Assembly: GCA_943331005.2 (NCBI GenBank)
Contig: CALQJX020000008.1
Span: 72,916-136,915, forward strand
Origin: Bordetella parapertussis
GTDB lineage: Bacteria; Bacteroidota; Bacteroidia; Chitinophagales; Chitinophagaceae
DNA: 64,000 nt
Direction: 5' to 3'
The position numbers and the translations under genes were made by a program. Below, in pieces: positions 27,945 through 38,241 of this stretch (within the stretch, counting starts at the first letter, position 1; each line of letters begins with the position of its first letter). Below the pieces are notes generated by a model. The model was not told the origin of the DNA and did no database searches. It was given only the letters and a program-made list of their open reading frames with translations.

Positions 27945-29027
27945 TTAGCGTGTAAAGCGGATCGACATCATATGGACGCCATTTGCCGGACGCTGTGTAG
28001 GACGGAATGAGTAGTCAATTGCTACTGTAGGACCATCTTCACCGAATTTCTTCTGTGCAGTTGCACCAAGTGCTATACCGGAATACATAGTAGTAGAATT
28101 CTCTGCACTACCTATTCCTTTTTCATACCTGTATGCTGCCCTGAACATTACCATATTCCTGAAGCCATACTCAAAACCAAGACCCAGATAGTCATTATTG
28201 AATGAGTTAGACTGGAAGTTAGCAATTGCAGTAAGCCTGTGTTTAGGAGTGCTGTCCTTGCTGCTCAGATGGTGCTCGTCCAGATAGAAATCATAAGAAC
28301 CACCAAAGTTCAGATAAGTAGGCATGGAGAATTTATCAGCAGGATACTGCTGAGACACAACGAATGTAGGATCACTCTGTGGCTTGTCTGCATTTACTGC
28401 AAAACCGGTACCGGTGAAACGCATGTTGCTACCAAGGTTACGCAGCGTGATACCGAAATGGAAATTATCTTTCTTACCGGTAACATACTGTATACCACCT
28501 TCAAAAGCAACACCCAGCGCACCTATGTTACCAACCTGCTCAGACACATAGGTCATTGCAGCACCGGCATTAACGTGAGACGAGAATTGTTTTGCAAAAG
28601 CCAGCTGAATGTTCAGGAACTGAGGACGGTAGCTACCGTAGCCTTCAGGACTGTTGAACTCAGTGGTAGTGATATCACCAAAGTTCATAGACATCAGGTT
28701 TACACCTATAACACTCGATTCACCCATTTTCTGAGCAATAGCAATGTTATTAATGTTGATGTTTGTGCCACTCAGGTACTGTCCGCGAGACAAACCCGCT
28801 TCTGTCGAGTTCGTAGATGCAAGACCCGCAACATTCGCCTTCATTGATTCCATGCCCGTAACATGCGATACATTCAGACCAAACATTCCGGTAGAACGAG
28901 CCCACGGATTGATCATCATTTCAGGGGCACCTGCCTGACCTGAACGGTCTTTATTACCAGCCATCGCAGTGTAAGAAGCGGCAATAGCACACAACGCAAC
29001 AAATGATTTTATCGAAAGTTTTTTCAT
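27945..29027 (-). CDS. PorV/PorQ-family outer-membrane beta-barrel protein
   Basis: A 360-residue exported barrel. The signal peptide ends TAMAG. The family opening, an early INPWARSTGMFGLNVSHVTGM and NVAGLASTN segment, resembles PorV/PorQ proteins, which have a FadL-like 14-strand barrel. The body is rich in alternating hydrophobic residues and ends MMSIRFTR, as barrel proteins do with an aromatic residue near the end. PorV binds C-terminal signals of T9SS substrates after export and passes them to the attachment complex. Other family members occur next to specific secreted proteins and receptors. Here it follows the 1349-residue T9SS-tagged protein, so it may serve that protein. The name porV itself cannot be assigned with certainty. 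Confidence 0.75.
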   Translation of the reverse strand: MKKLSIKSFVALCAIAASYTAMAGNKDRSGQAGAPEMMINPWARSTGMFGLNVSHVTGMESMKANVAGLASTNSTEAGLSRGQYLSGTNININNIAIAQKMGESSVIGVNLMSMNFGDITTTEFNSPEGYGSYRPQFLNIQLAFAKQFSSHVNAGAAMTYVSEQVGNIGALGVAFEGGIQYVTGKKDNFHFGITLRNLGSNMRFTGTGFAVNADKPQSDPTFVVSQQYPADKFSMPTYLNFGGSYDFYLDEHHLSSKDSTPKHRLTAIANFQSNSFNNDYLGLGFEYGFRNMVMFRAAYRYEKGIGSAENSTTMYSGIALGATAQKKFGEDGPTVAIDYSFRPTQRPANGVHMMSIRFTR

Positions 29028-29053
29028 AATTCTAAACTATAAAATATTTATTA

Positions 29054-29077
29054 TTCCGGGTGGTTGCCCACCCGGAA
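29054..29077 (-). terminator. Hairpin between the 1349-residue secreted protein gene and the PorV/PorQ-like gene
   Basis: TTCCGGGTGG (29054-29063) pairs perfectly with CCACCCGGAA (29068-29077), a GC-rich 10-bp stem with a 4-nt loop. On the minus strand only an AT-rich tail follows, not a T run. It could be a partial terminator or an mRNA end-protecting stem between the two genes. Confidence 0.5.
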
Positions 29078-29088
29078 TTAAATCCAGA

Positions 29089-32000
29089 TTAATATTGTGT
29101 CACATCCAGTGGGCGCAGTGATCCGAACCATTTGATTACAGTTTCACCAATGCCCTCAGCATTCACATGTATCAGATACATACCGCTTGCTATAGGCAGA
29201 CCTGCAGTGTTGCGGATATCCCAATCAAGGTATGAAGTACCTGCATCACTCTTAGACAGTGAACGTACCAATGTACCATCCAGAGAGTAGATACGTACTG
29301 TTGCTTTAGCCGGCAGGTTGATGATCCTTACTTTAGTATCAAAACGGCTGCCTGCTTTCTCATATCCTGAGTAACCATAGTATGGATTTGGCACTGCATA
29401 GATCCTGGTGATCAGCTTGTTACGATCTGATGTATCAGAAAGTTTAGCCGGAGCCTGCTCCTTAGTGCTGAATGTATAGTATGGATTTGCTGCCTGACCT
29501 GGAGTTACAGTAGTACCAACTTTTGCAAATGCAGTATTTGTATCCACTGCAACATATGGCATATATGGCCTGTCAACCCTGAACCTCAACCTTGTAGTTG
29601 TTGGGATCAGACCGTCTTTTGCAGAAAGCATACCGCTGTTTGGATTCACCATTGGAAGACCTACCCACTGGAAGTTTGCATATGCAGCCCTGTGTAACGG
29701 AACGCTTGTACCAACATTTTTCAGGTTGGTTGCAAATGCCTTACCACTGTCATACTTAGTACCCTGCACATATACATAGTGCTTGCCACCGAAGATGATA
29801 GAACCATCATATGGGTTGAAACCGTTCAATCCTTTAGGAGCTGATGGGTTCCAGATCATATCATCACCATTGTCTGAAGAAAGATAAGAATCTTCACCGA
29901 ATACAATGTTCAAACGCTCACCTGTGTTCTGATCAACTGCATAACCCGGGAACCATGATGTACCCTCGTCTTCTGCAGATTCAGAGTAGATTGGAGATCC
30001 GTCAGCCTTACATTCACCTGTCCATCCTTTATGTTTCCTCATAAAGAATTTCTCACCCCTGTTCTCTGCAAGGTTTTTATCTTCCTGCATTTCCAGTACC
30101 ACACACTTGGTCCATTTTGTTTTGTCTTTAGTGAATACTACATCCACATCGTTCAGCACTTTCAGTTGATTAATGCTTGTGAAAGCAAATGCTGATGGGT
30201 GATGACCACATACTGTAGTACCTGCAAAGCTACCTGGCGCAAAATAATAAGCTGACAGACCATAAGGGCCCCATGAATTCTTCACAGGTGTGAAGTTTGA
30301 AAGCATGTTACCGAACTGAGCTTTAGGATCAGCAAAGTTTGCACCTATTTTGTTGTCATTGAAATTACATGGGTTTGTTGCAGAAGGTGCAGAGAAGCTT
30401 GATTTAGAACCAACCCTCAACCAGTTTGCAAAGCTACTGTCCGATTCGTCGTTCACACCCCACAACCATGGCTGAGATGGATCTTCAAATACAACATTTG
30501 ATGTAATATAACCGTTCCTAGTACCTGTAGTATTAGAGCCCGGAGGATCTACTTGTTTAACAGATACAGACATACCGTAGTCAGAAAGGATCTGCTCATT
30601 CAAACCACCTATGGTATGCTCGCCGTAGATGGTAACTTTAGTACCATCATCACTGAAGCCCGTAAGTGTCCATGAACCTGAGTCAACTATACCTTCTACA
30701 GAAACTGCTGATGAACCTGAACCTGTAACCTGGTTTGCACCATTGATCTGAATTACCCAATCCATTGCAGGAACTTTTACCGGATCGATGATCTTAACAT
30801 TCACAGGACCAAGACCCTGTATGTAAGTTGGCTGAGCAATGCGGCCTGTTGTAACAGCTGTGTTCTCTGAAGCCTCATCCATCTGTGTTTCAAGTCCACC
30901 GTTACCTGTACCCTGTATCCTCTTGATGATAACACCATCACCATAGTCTGAATTGATAACAGTACCCATCGCGCCGTTTGCTGGGTTAGGAAGTGCTGCT
31001 ACAATTTTAATTTCATTACCACCTGCAGAGTGTGCACTACCAATATAAGGTACATCCTGTGTAGCTACTGTATTCTTAGGATCGAAAGATTTGAAATTAT
31101 TGTACGCATATGCTATCGCAGTAAAGTAATAGTTACGATAGTTGATGAAACGTTTGTCATTACCTGTAGCAAACTGATCCTGAGTAAGCTGGAAGCTGTG
31201 TACTATACCGCTGTCCTTACCCTTTACTTTGATCTGTGCAATGTGTGTAGTATCACTTACCGGTATGTTCTTCACATAGTTCACTATCTGAGAAACACTG
31301 TCAGATATGTCACACTGGAACACCTCAATTGCTTTAGTATTATCTACTTCACCTGTAACCGGATCGAAGATCTCTGCAGTAGATACCTGGCTGTTAGCCA
31401 ACTGGAATACCCTGTAACCCTGGAATTTGTAAAGTGAGTCGTTACTTACACCTTTAGATTTCACAACTGACTGATGATACTGCAGAGAGTCATTGTATTT
31501 ACCATCTGTACGACCATAGTTTTCACCAAAGTTGTTACTACCCTGTTCGTTAACCATATAGAAAACAAGCTTCCTGTCCAGCTCCCTTACTTTCAGAGTT
31601 GGTGCTTCAGGACCTTCTACAGTTTTGAACTTAGAATCAAATAATGCCTGTGCACCGTCATCTATGTTTTTGATAGTTTTAAAGTTGGTACTTGGACAAC
31701 CACCTATCTGAGAAGCCCAGATACAACCGAAAGTGATATCATTTATAGCACCTGGTTTCAGCTGGAATGGACCTGAAGAGAAGATGAAACGCCTGTCACC
31801 CGGGTTGTTGTTTGAAGCACACTCTGACCACTGTGTGTTATCAGATGGATCACCCCAGAACACAAAGTTTGATACCGGGCCTGTACCATATCCTTTTGAT
31901 GGGATACCTGCACCGGTAAAGTCATAAGAAAAACGCTCACCGTTCCTGATAGAACCCGTCATGTAATAGTATATCTGGATACCGTTATTAGGGTTACCAA

Positions 32001-33138
32001 TGATACTCGGGTCATTGTTATAATATGTGAAGTTGGTCATTTTCAACTCCTGCACTGTATCCTTGCCACTTGGCAGTTTCACTGTACGTTTTGGACCCTG
32101 GAAGTAATCCAGACCGACCTGTGGAGGATTCAAACCATAGCTGTTCAGCGGGTTACCTGCTGCACCACCATCATTGTTTGTTGCATTATACATGATACCA
32201 AGACCACGTGTTGTGTCACAACCAATGAAGTCATCAAGATAATAACCAAGATCACAGTCATCCCATACAGCAATGTAAGTACTGTCTATGGTCAGCGGAC
32301 CGCGGTTGATAACACGATAGTTGCAGAATGTTGCATTATTCAGGAAGTCCTGAGTCGCATAGGCAAAAGCACTTGTCTGTACCTCTATACCCATTGCCGC
32401 CGTAAGAGACTGCTGTTTAACGTTACCTGCATCATTGAATACCCACCATATATACTGGTCACCATTGATATCAGGATAGTCACCTGCTTCAGGATTGTAT
32501 TTGCCATCACCATCATTATCAATGAAGGGTGCATAGCTGTTATTAGGATTCAGACTCAGTTTCACTGATCCCTGACCTTTAACGTTAGTATTACCTGTAG
32601 CCGGCCACTCATTGATCGCATCAAAATCAGATGCTTTCAGATCAGTACCTGTTTTATAGGCCTGTATGAACCTTTTGATGGTAGCACGATCTACTTTCCA
32701 GAATTTATCCCATGCAGAACATACTTCCGATGTGATCTTTCCATCATTATCCAATGCACCGGGCCAGTAGTCATTGCCATCCTGACGATAGGTCTGGGCG
32801 GCAACTTTCAACTGTCCCTGCTGATCATACCCTCCTATCCAGCACGAAGCTGCAAACTGAGAGTGCTTACCAGACCCTTTCGGGATCTCGTATGCAGCAT
32901 TTGACGAACCACCCTGATTCCACCACATATCACCACCTGTCATCAAACGGGCGCGAACGTTGTTGATATCAAGGTCTATCGCCGCTGTTGCTGGTTGGCA
33001 ACCTGCTGCTGTCGACTTTAATTGGGTTGTAGGTCTTTTTGCGCCCACGTTTTCGCGTGCATTCACAGTATTGCCGGCTCCCATCAAGATCATTAGCACA
33101 ACCGCGCTGACAAACTTTGTTTTATTTCTGAATATCAT
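29089..33138 (-). CDS. Large secreted protein with C-terminal T9SS-type sorting domain, function unknown
   Basis: A 1349-residue protein with signal peptide (FVSAVVLMILMGAGNTVNA). I recognise no enzymatic domain. The N-terminal third reads like a beta-rich surface protein with many D-x-D/N turns (DNDGDGKYNPEAGDYPDINGD, given in part), which may bind calcium. The C-terminal 110 residues form a T9SS-like sorting domain: RIYAVPNPYYGYSGYE, VRIINLPAKATVRIYSLDGTLV, WDIRNTAGLPIASGMYLIHVNAEG. It lies 31 bp after the TonB-dependent receptor gene and before a PorV/PorQ-like gene, a three-gene set. It may be a surface partner of the receptor for uptake or adhesion. That is inference from position only. 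Confidence 0.78.
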   Translation of the reverse strand: MIFRNKTKFVSAVVLMILMGAGNTVNARENVGAKRPTTQLKSTAAGCQPATAAIDLDINNVRARLMTGGDMWWNQGGSSNAAYEIPKGSGKHSQFAASCWIGGYDQQGQLKVAAQTYRQDGNDYWPGALDNDGKITSEVCSAWDKFWKVDRATIKRFIQAYKTGTDLKASDFDAINEWPATGNTNVKGQGSVKLSLNPNNSYAPFIDNDGDGKYNPEAGDYPDINGDQYIWWVFNDAGNVKQQSLTAAMGIEVQTSAFAYATQDFLNNATFCNYRVINRGPLTIDSTYIAVWDDCDLGYYLDDFIGCDTTRGLGIMYNATNNDGGAAGNPLNSYGLNPPQVGLDYFQGPKRTVKLPSGKDTVQELKMTNFTYYNNDPSIIGNPNNGIQIYYYMTGSIRNGERFSYDFTGAGIPSKGYGTGPVSNFVFWGDPSDNTQWSECASNNNPGDRRFIFSSGPFQLKPGAINDITFGCIWASQIGGCPSTNFKTIKNIDDGAQALFDSKFKTVEGPEAPTLKVRELDRKLVFYMVNEQGSNNFGENYGRTDGKYNDSLQYHQSVVKSKGVSNDSLYKFQGYRVFQLANSQVSTAEIFDPVTGEVDNTKAIEVFQCDISDSVSQIVNYVKNIPVSDTTHIAQIKVKGKDSGIVHSFQLTQDQFATGNDKRFINYRNYYFTAIAYAYNNFKSFDPKNTVATQDVPYIGSAHSAGGNEIKIVAALPNPANGAMGTVINSDYGDGVIIKRIQGTGNGGLETQMDEASENTAVTTGRIAQPTYIQGLGPVNVKIIDPVKVPAMDWVIQINGANQVTGSGSSAVSVEGIVDSGSWTLTGFSDDGTKVTIYGEHTIGGLNEQILSDYGMSVSVKQVDPPGSNTTGTRNGYITSNVVFEDPSQPWLWGVNDESDSSFANWLRVGSKSSFSAPSATNPCNFNDNKIGANFADPKAQFGNMLSNFTPVKNSWGPYGLSAYYFAPGSFAGTTVCGHHPSAFAFTSINQLKVLNDVDVVFTKDKTKWTKCVVLEMQEDKNLAENRGEKFFMRKHKGWTGECKADGSPIYSESAEDEGTSWFPGYAVDQNTGERLNIVFGEDSYLSSDNGDDMIWNPSAPKGLNGFNPYDGSIIFGGKHYVYVQGTKYDSGKAFATNLKNVGTSVPLHRAAYANFQWVGLPMVNPNSGMLSAKDGLIPTTTRLRFRVDRPYMPYVAVDTNTAFAKVGTTVTPGQAANPYYTFSTKEQAPAKLSDTSDRNKLITRIYAVPNPYYGYSGYEKAGSRFDTKVRIINLPAKATVRIYSLDGTLVRSLSKSDAGTSYLDWDIRNTAGLPIASGMYLIHVNAEGIGETVIKWFGSLRPLDVTQY

Positions 33139-33169
33139 AACCTGTAATAGTTATATTAATAAAAGATTA

Positions 33170-36100
33170 TTAAAAATTAAACTCGAGTGAAAAATTGATT
33201 GTCCTGGCGTAGTTCAGGAAGCCTGGGTTATTCTGGTATATCTTATACAGATCAATGTAAGACTGTGGGTTGATCTGCTGTGGCACATACTGCTGGCCAA
33301 ATGTAGATACCAGGTAACCGTTGTCATCCGTACGACCGGTAAAACCATGTACTCCAAGTATTTCTCTTGTATTGAAAAGGTTGTTCACCATCACGATAGC
33401 CTTAATATAGTTAGGACGTTTTGGTTTTACACCTTCAATAGCTTCTTTGTTTTTCTTACCGAATTTCAATGCGAAGTCTTTATCTACACGCATATCTGTA
33501 CCAAAGTGCCATGGCAGCCTTGCACCGTTCACACCACCTACCACTGTCTGGCCAAGGGCGTCTGTGTACCTAGTGTATGGCTCACCACTCCTTGTTTTCA
33601 CAATGAAGTTAGCACCTGCGTTCTGGAATACATGCTTACCACCAATGGTTGGACCTTCGCCATCAAAGAACCTGTAATCAGCATTCATTGCAATGTAGTG
33701 ACGAGAGTCAATGTTCAGGTTAGTTACATACCTCAGGTTAGGAAGACCTTCGTTGATCAGTGTGCTCAGCAAGCCCCTGCCACCATTGAAAGATGAACCT
33801 GTACCTTCTGCAAACTGCAGGGTATAAGAAAGGGTCATTTTCAGGTGGTTAGTAGCACGCAGGTCATACATCAATGTAGTACCTTTTGTGGTAGAGAAGT
33901 CGCGGTTGCCGTATGTCTGATATCCATATGGATATGCAAACAGGTAAGGTACTACGTTAACCATGTTCTTACGCTCTTTGTAGAACGCTGTGATAGTGAT
34001 CGCAGAATGGTCTGTAAGTTTCTGCTGGAAACCTACTTCATAGTCAAATGTTTTCTGAGACCTCAGGTTAGCATTTGCTATAACACCTGTTGGAGCCTGA
34101 GTAGACAGCTGATAATAATCCCATGCTGTTGCATTACCGATCGTGTTTGGGTAAGGCCTCTGTGCATAAATATCATAGTGTGCATAGAAGTTAGCAACGT
34201 CAGATATAGGGAAAGAGAACTGGATACGTGGCATTACAGTAACCTGTGGAGAGTAATCGGTGAAAGACAGGTTTGGATTGAAATTGCTGTCTGTCATTTT
34301 CACATTCTTGTACTGAGACTGTATCATTGGCTGAGGGTCACGACCATCAGAGTATTGTTTCAGTACAGCTGGGTCTTCTATAATTTTACCTTTAGGATCA
34401 TACCATGTCATACCGCTGCGGTAACCTATGATAGATGGTGAAGTAGACTGGTTGTCACTAACATATACTACTGCGTTTGATGGCAGATTTGATGGGTGAA
34501 CACCACCATTTACATTGTTAGTAGTACCGGCAACCTGCTCTATAGTAGTTACAGGATACAGTGAATATGGATCTTTCAGCACTTTAGTGTTTGCAGAATA
34601 ACGGTCAACACGAACACCTACGTTGAGGTGAAGGTCTTTGTAATCGAACCTGTCCTGTATGTAACCTGCTATATAAGTAGGCGTAAACGCACCGATCGGA
34701 CGTGTGAAGTTGCCATCTTTGTCTTTCTGTGTCCAGAAATCATTGAAGTTTACAGAACCAGTCTGCTTGTCACCTGTATAGCTGTAACCGAAATAGTTTA
34801 CAAATGCATTACCACTCAGGTTCAGCAGCTCATCAGCAGAGAACATGTTCAGTGAAAGTTTAGATGGATCAACTTCATCTATGTTTATTATAGCATTTGC
34901 ATCAACACCCAGTTTCTTCCTCAACTGTTTGTCGAAGTTGCTGGTGCCTATGTTTTTCAGATTGTAATATATAGTATCGGTCGGACCAGGCAGAACGGTT
35001 GCAAGTGTGTTCGTTGCTTTGTCATAGAAAGAACCCTGACCCGGAGTTGATGGGTTAGGTACATAAGTATAGTCTTTACCGTTCACCCTGAAGATAGGGT
35101 TCTGGTTGTCAAGCCTCAGGTTCTGGTTGTCCAGTGTGCTTACCAGGTTCCTCATCTGCGACCATACAGACTGTGTACCACCAAGGTTGGCAACTGCTGT
35201 GTATGATTTGATGATACGCTGCTGGTAATAAAGACCGAATTCGATAGCATGTTTTGTTTTGCCGGCCATCAGGTCAAATGATGCATTCACATCAAGCGCA
35301 TACTGGTCAGAAAGGAAGTTAGTATAACCATTGATAGAGCTACCTGGTGATGCAAATAAACCACCACCGTTGAATGCGTAAGTAGTCCTTGGCATATCAC
35401 CATTCGCCATACCGTTGTTTGCCTGTACCTGCAGTATGCTTGTTGGCAATGTACCTTCCAGTGAGTTGTAATACTGTGTAGTGTAGTTTGCAATGATCGG
35501 GTTGGTTTCGCTGCGCTCAAATGAATAACCTGTAGCGTTGCTACCTGTCAGTACCACACCGGTACGGCCGCTGAAAGAGTCAGTACCACCTGGTGCATAA
35601 CGATTCACCCTTGGCTCTGATTTGAATTTACCAACATAAGCATATTTGAAGAAGTCTTTCTTGAAACGTGGATCATAGCTCCATGTTGTAGTCCTCTGGT
35701 AATCAGCTTGTACACTATAGAACGCGTTAGATATGATGTTGTTGCGGCTTGATGTATCATTCATCTTACCGAACTTCTGTGTGAAACGAACAAAACCACG
35801 ACCTGTGAAAGTGTTACCTTTTACAGTTCCCTGTGGAGACATAAGAGATGTAGTACGAGAGTAGTTGTCATCAGCTACATAATCGATCATACCACCGGTA
35901 ATAACACGCAGGTTATCAGTAAGCTGGTAATCCAGTTTACCATTCAAACGTATTTCCTGTGTCTGGTTACGTGGCTGCACTTTCCTCTGTTCCATGTCAG
36001 AGAAAGTTACATAGTTCGATTCGTAGTTATAGATCTTAGCACCGCTGTTGTCAGACAGAACCCTAAGTGGATTCAGTTCCATCGCGCGCTGTTTGTCGGC

Positions 36101-37015
36101 TTTTACTACCCACTGTTTGTCATAGGTAGGATACCTGTTATGATCGTCATATACGTCACCGCTCAATGCAAAACCAAGAACTGGTTTTTTGTTGATGCTG
36201 TCACCTTTTATTTTTTTCTTGTACAACGGACCAGCAATAGAGAAAGAAGCGAGGTTGTTGTTGTAACCATCTATCGAGTGCTGCAGACGCACGTTACCGG
36301 TTGTTTTCCTCGCAACACCACGAGAAGTGATGTTTACCACACCACCAGATACGTCACCATATTTGGCAGGGATACCGGAAGTTATTACCTCCATCTGCTC
36401 CACAGCGTTCTGCGCCATGTTGATACCGGTGTTTGCATCTTCACCAATGTTCTGTACCTGCACACCATCAATGATGTACAATGTACCCGAACCGCGTGAA
36501 CCGCCAATGTTTACGCCCTTACCGCGCTGACCCTGATACAGAGCTGGTGCCAGACCCACCATATCCGACACGTCGGTTGTTGGCAGCACCTTTATATCAT
36601 CGCTGGTAAGTACTGTTGTACCTCCGCTACCCTCTTTTACAAGTGGCTTCTTATAACCGGTGATCACAACAGTAGGGCCACCTATCAGTATAGATGTCCT
36701 CGACATAGTGAAGTTCTGAGTTGTTTTGTGACCTGGTTCTACGATAACCCTTGTTACCATCATAGAATCATAACCTGTAAACGATACAAGTACATCATAA
36801 AAGCCTGGTTCCAGGGGTTTTACTGAGTACATACCGTCAAAATCGGTCACATTTCCTCCCTTTAATATCCCGCCCTGGTATACCTGAACGGTTGCACTAA
36901 GAAGGGGTTCCTTCTTTTCGTCCAACACCTTTCCGGCAATTTCGCCTTGGGCAAATACAGATCCGGATAGTCCTGTAAATAGAAACAAAAGCAGATAACG
37001 TAGTGTACGTGTCAT
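33170..37015 (-). CDS. TonB-dependent receptor with carboxypeptidase-regulatory-like N-domain
   Basis: A 1281-residue outer-membrane receptor from the ATG at 37015 (MTRTLRYLLLFLFTGLSGSVFAQ); a start 9 nt earlier is also possible, and the frame stays open to 37144. Residues about 22-110 are a carboxypeptidase-regulatory-like Ig fold (GEIAGKVLDEKKEPLLSATV, DGMYSVKPLEPGFYDVLVSF). The plug follows (TSDDIKVLPTTDVSDMV, GGSRGSGTLYIIDGVQVQ). The barrel occupies the rest and ends in phenylalanine (FSLEFNF). Such receptors import siderophores, cobalamin or glycans with TonB energy. No SusD partner follows; instead there is a secreted T9SS protein. The substrate is unknown. The large size suggests a large or complex ligand. 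Confidence 0.9.
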   Translation of the reverse strand: MTRTLRYLLLFLFTGLSGSVFAQGEIAGKVLDEKKEPLLSATVQVYQGGILKGGNVTDFDGMYSVKPLEPGFYDVLVSFTGYDSMMVTRVIVEPGHKTTQNFTMSRTSILIGGPTVVITGYKKPLVKEGSGGTTVLTSDDIKVLPTTDVSDMVGLAPALYQGQRGKGVNIGGSRGSGTLYIIDGVQVQNIGEDANTGINMAQNAVEQMEVITSGIPAKYGDVSGGVVNITSRGVARKTTGNVRLQHSIDGYNNNLASFSIAGPLYKKKIKGDSINKKPVLGFALSGDVYDDHNRYPTYDKQWVVKADKQRAMELNPLRVLSDNSGAKIYNYESNYVTFSDMEQRKVQPRNQTQEIRLNGKLDYQLTDNLRVITGGMIDYVADDNYSRTTSLMSPQGTVKGNTFTGRGFVRFTQKFGKMNDTSSRNNIISNAFYSVQADYQRTTTWSYDPRFKKDFFKYAYVGKFKSEPRVNRYAPGGTDSFSGRTGVVLTGSNATGYSFERSETNPIIANYTTQYYNSLEGTLPTSILQVQANNGMANGDMPRTTYAFNGGGLFASPGSSINGYTNFLSDQYALDVNASFDLMAGKTKHAIEFGLYYQQRIIKSYTAVANLGGTQSVWSQMRNLVSTLDNQNLRLDNQNPIFRVNGKDYTYVPNPSTPGQGSFYDKATNTLATVLPGPTDTIYYNLKNIGTSNFDKQLRKKLGVDANAIINIDEVDPSKLSLNMFSADELLNLSGNAFVNYFGYSYTGDKQTGSVNFNDFWTQKDKDGNFTRPIGAFTPTYIAGYIQDRFDYKDLHLNVGVRVDRYSANTKVLKDPYSLYPVTTIEQVAGTTNNVNGGVHPSNLPSNAVVYVSDNQSTSPSIIGYRSGMTWYDPKGKIIEDPAVLKQYSDGRDPQPMIQSQYKNVKMTDSNFNPNLSFTDYSPQVTVMPRIQFSFPISDVANFYAHYDIYAQRPYPNTIGNATAWDYYQLSTQAPTGVIANANLRSQKTFDYEVGFQQKLTDHSAITITAFYKERKNMVNVVPYLFAYPYGYQTYGNRDFSTTKGTTLMYDLRATNHLKMTLSYTLQFAEGTGSSFNGGRGLLSTLINEGLPNLRYVTNLNIDSRHYIAMNADYRFFDGEGPTIGGKHVFQNAGANFIVKTRSGEPYTRYTDALGQTVVGGVNGARLPWHFGTDMRVDKDFALKFGKKNKEAIEGVKPKRPNYIKAIVMVNNLFNTREILGVHGFTGRTDDNGYLVSTFGQQYVPQQINPQSYIDLYKIYQNNPGFLNYARTINFSLEFNF

Positions 37016-37290
37016 ATCCAACATTAATAAATTATTAGCAAATGAGGCGTAAAGATAAAAAAATCTGTTAAAAACCACCGTGAAAACACATATTTTCTTT
37101 ACACTTTTAAATTGTTTTCCTCTACATAAGAACAATAAAATCAATTCGTCCTGTATAAATAGACGAAAGACGTTACCATAATCTTGGGTTTTAGTTAAAA
37201 TATTTTTAGCAAAAAGCTAAAATTACCCCCTACAACCCTCTTTTATGGCCAAAAAATACAAATTGATAAAATTCGAATAAGCAAATATCA

Positions 37291-38241
37291 TTACTTATCT
37301 CCGGCCTGTATCTTTTCCAGCAAAACTTTGCTCATTTTATACAGTGCCTCATGTGTATATCCCGCAATGTGGGGGGTCACTATCACCAAAGGCAGAAATA
37401 TCAGCTCATTTATGGTGTCCCTCAGCTCCTTATCGGCCTTGGTTATCGGCTCATGCTCAAAAACGTCCAGGCAGGCACCTATCACCTTACCTGCCTTTAT
37501 ACCATTATACAAAGTACGGGTATTCACTACCGCCCCTCTCGATGTGTTGATGAGTATAAATGGCTTCTGCATTGCTGCCATGAAGTCATCATTAAAGTAA
37601 TTGACGGTATCAGGCTGCAGCGACACATGTATGCTCACTATATCTGCTTCCTTATATATGGTCCTCAGATCACATACCTCCACATACGCCGGTGCATCGG
37701 TTATCGGCTTCTTGTCATACACCAGTATGCGCATATCAAAACCTTGCAGCTTCTTGGCAAATGCCATTCCAGCGTGCCCGTAACCTATTATGGCTATGGT
37801 CTTTCCCTCCAGCTCAAAACCTCTGTTCTCATCTCGTCGCCATATCTCTGCGCCTATCTCCGTATGGCTCCATGTTATACGCCTTATCAGCGCCAGCAAC
37901 ATACCTACAGCATGCTCTCCCACTGCATTACAGTTGCCCTCCGGACTACCATAACATACTATACCCTTAGCTGCGGCATGATCCAGATCTATCACTTCCA
38001 TGCCAGAACCCATACGCCCTATCCATTGCAAGCCTGGCGCAGCATCCAGCAGTTCTTTATTCAATTGCAGCCTCGTCGATGTGATCACACCCACACAGTC
38101 TGCTATGTGCCTGAAAGCTTTCTGCTGGCTTATCTCTTCCTGCAGCACACATTCATAACCCATTGCGGTAAGTCCGTCAGTAAGTACTTTGTTTACAGGT
38201 GCTGCTATCAGCACCTTATTAAGATGGTGTGTTCTGGCCAT
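37291..38241 (-). CDS. D-2-hydroxyacid dehydrogenase (3-phosphoglycerate dehydrogenase-like)
   Basis: A 316-residue NAD-dependent dehydrogenase. The Rossmann motif is IAIIGYGHAGMAFAKKLQ (G-x-G-x-x-G). The catalytic triad is visible: arginine in LINTSRGAVVNT, glutamate in ACLDVFEHEP, and histidine in VVTPHIAGYT. The N-terminal half has WIGRMGSGMEVIDLDHAA and GSPEGNCNAVGEHAVGMLLAL, like SerA and related enzymes. It probably acts on a 2-keto/2-hydroxy acid, perhaps phosphoglycerate. It lacks the C-terminal ACT domain of long SerA forms. Its last... first codons overlap the rsmA 3' end by 23 bp on the same strand (rsmA upstream), so it follows rsmA in one transcript. Confidence 0.88.
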   Translation of the reverse strand: MARTHHLNKVLIAAPVNKVLTDGLTAMGYECVLQEEISQQKAFRHIADCVGVITSTRLQLNKELLDAAPGLQWIGRMGSGMEVIDLDHAAAKGIVCYGSPEGNCNAVGEHAVGMLLALIRRITWSHTEIGAEIWRRDENRGFELEGKTIAIIGYGHAGMAFAKKLQGFDMRILVYDKKPITDAPAYVEVCDLRTIYKEADIVSIHVSLQPDTVNYFNDDFMAAMQKPFILINTSRGAVVNTRTLYNGIKAGKVIGACLDVFEHEPITKADKELRDTINELIFLPLVIVTPHIAGYTHEALYKMSKVLLEKIQAGDK

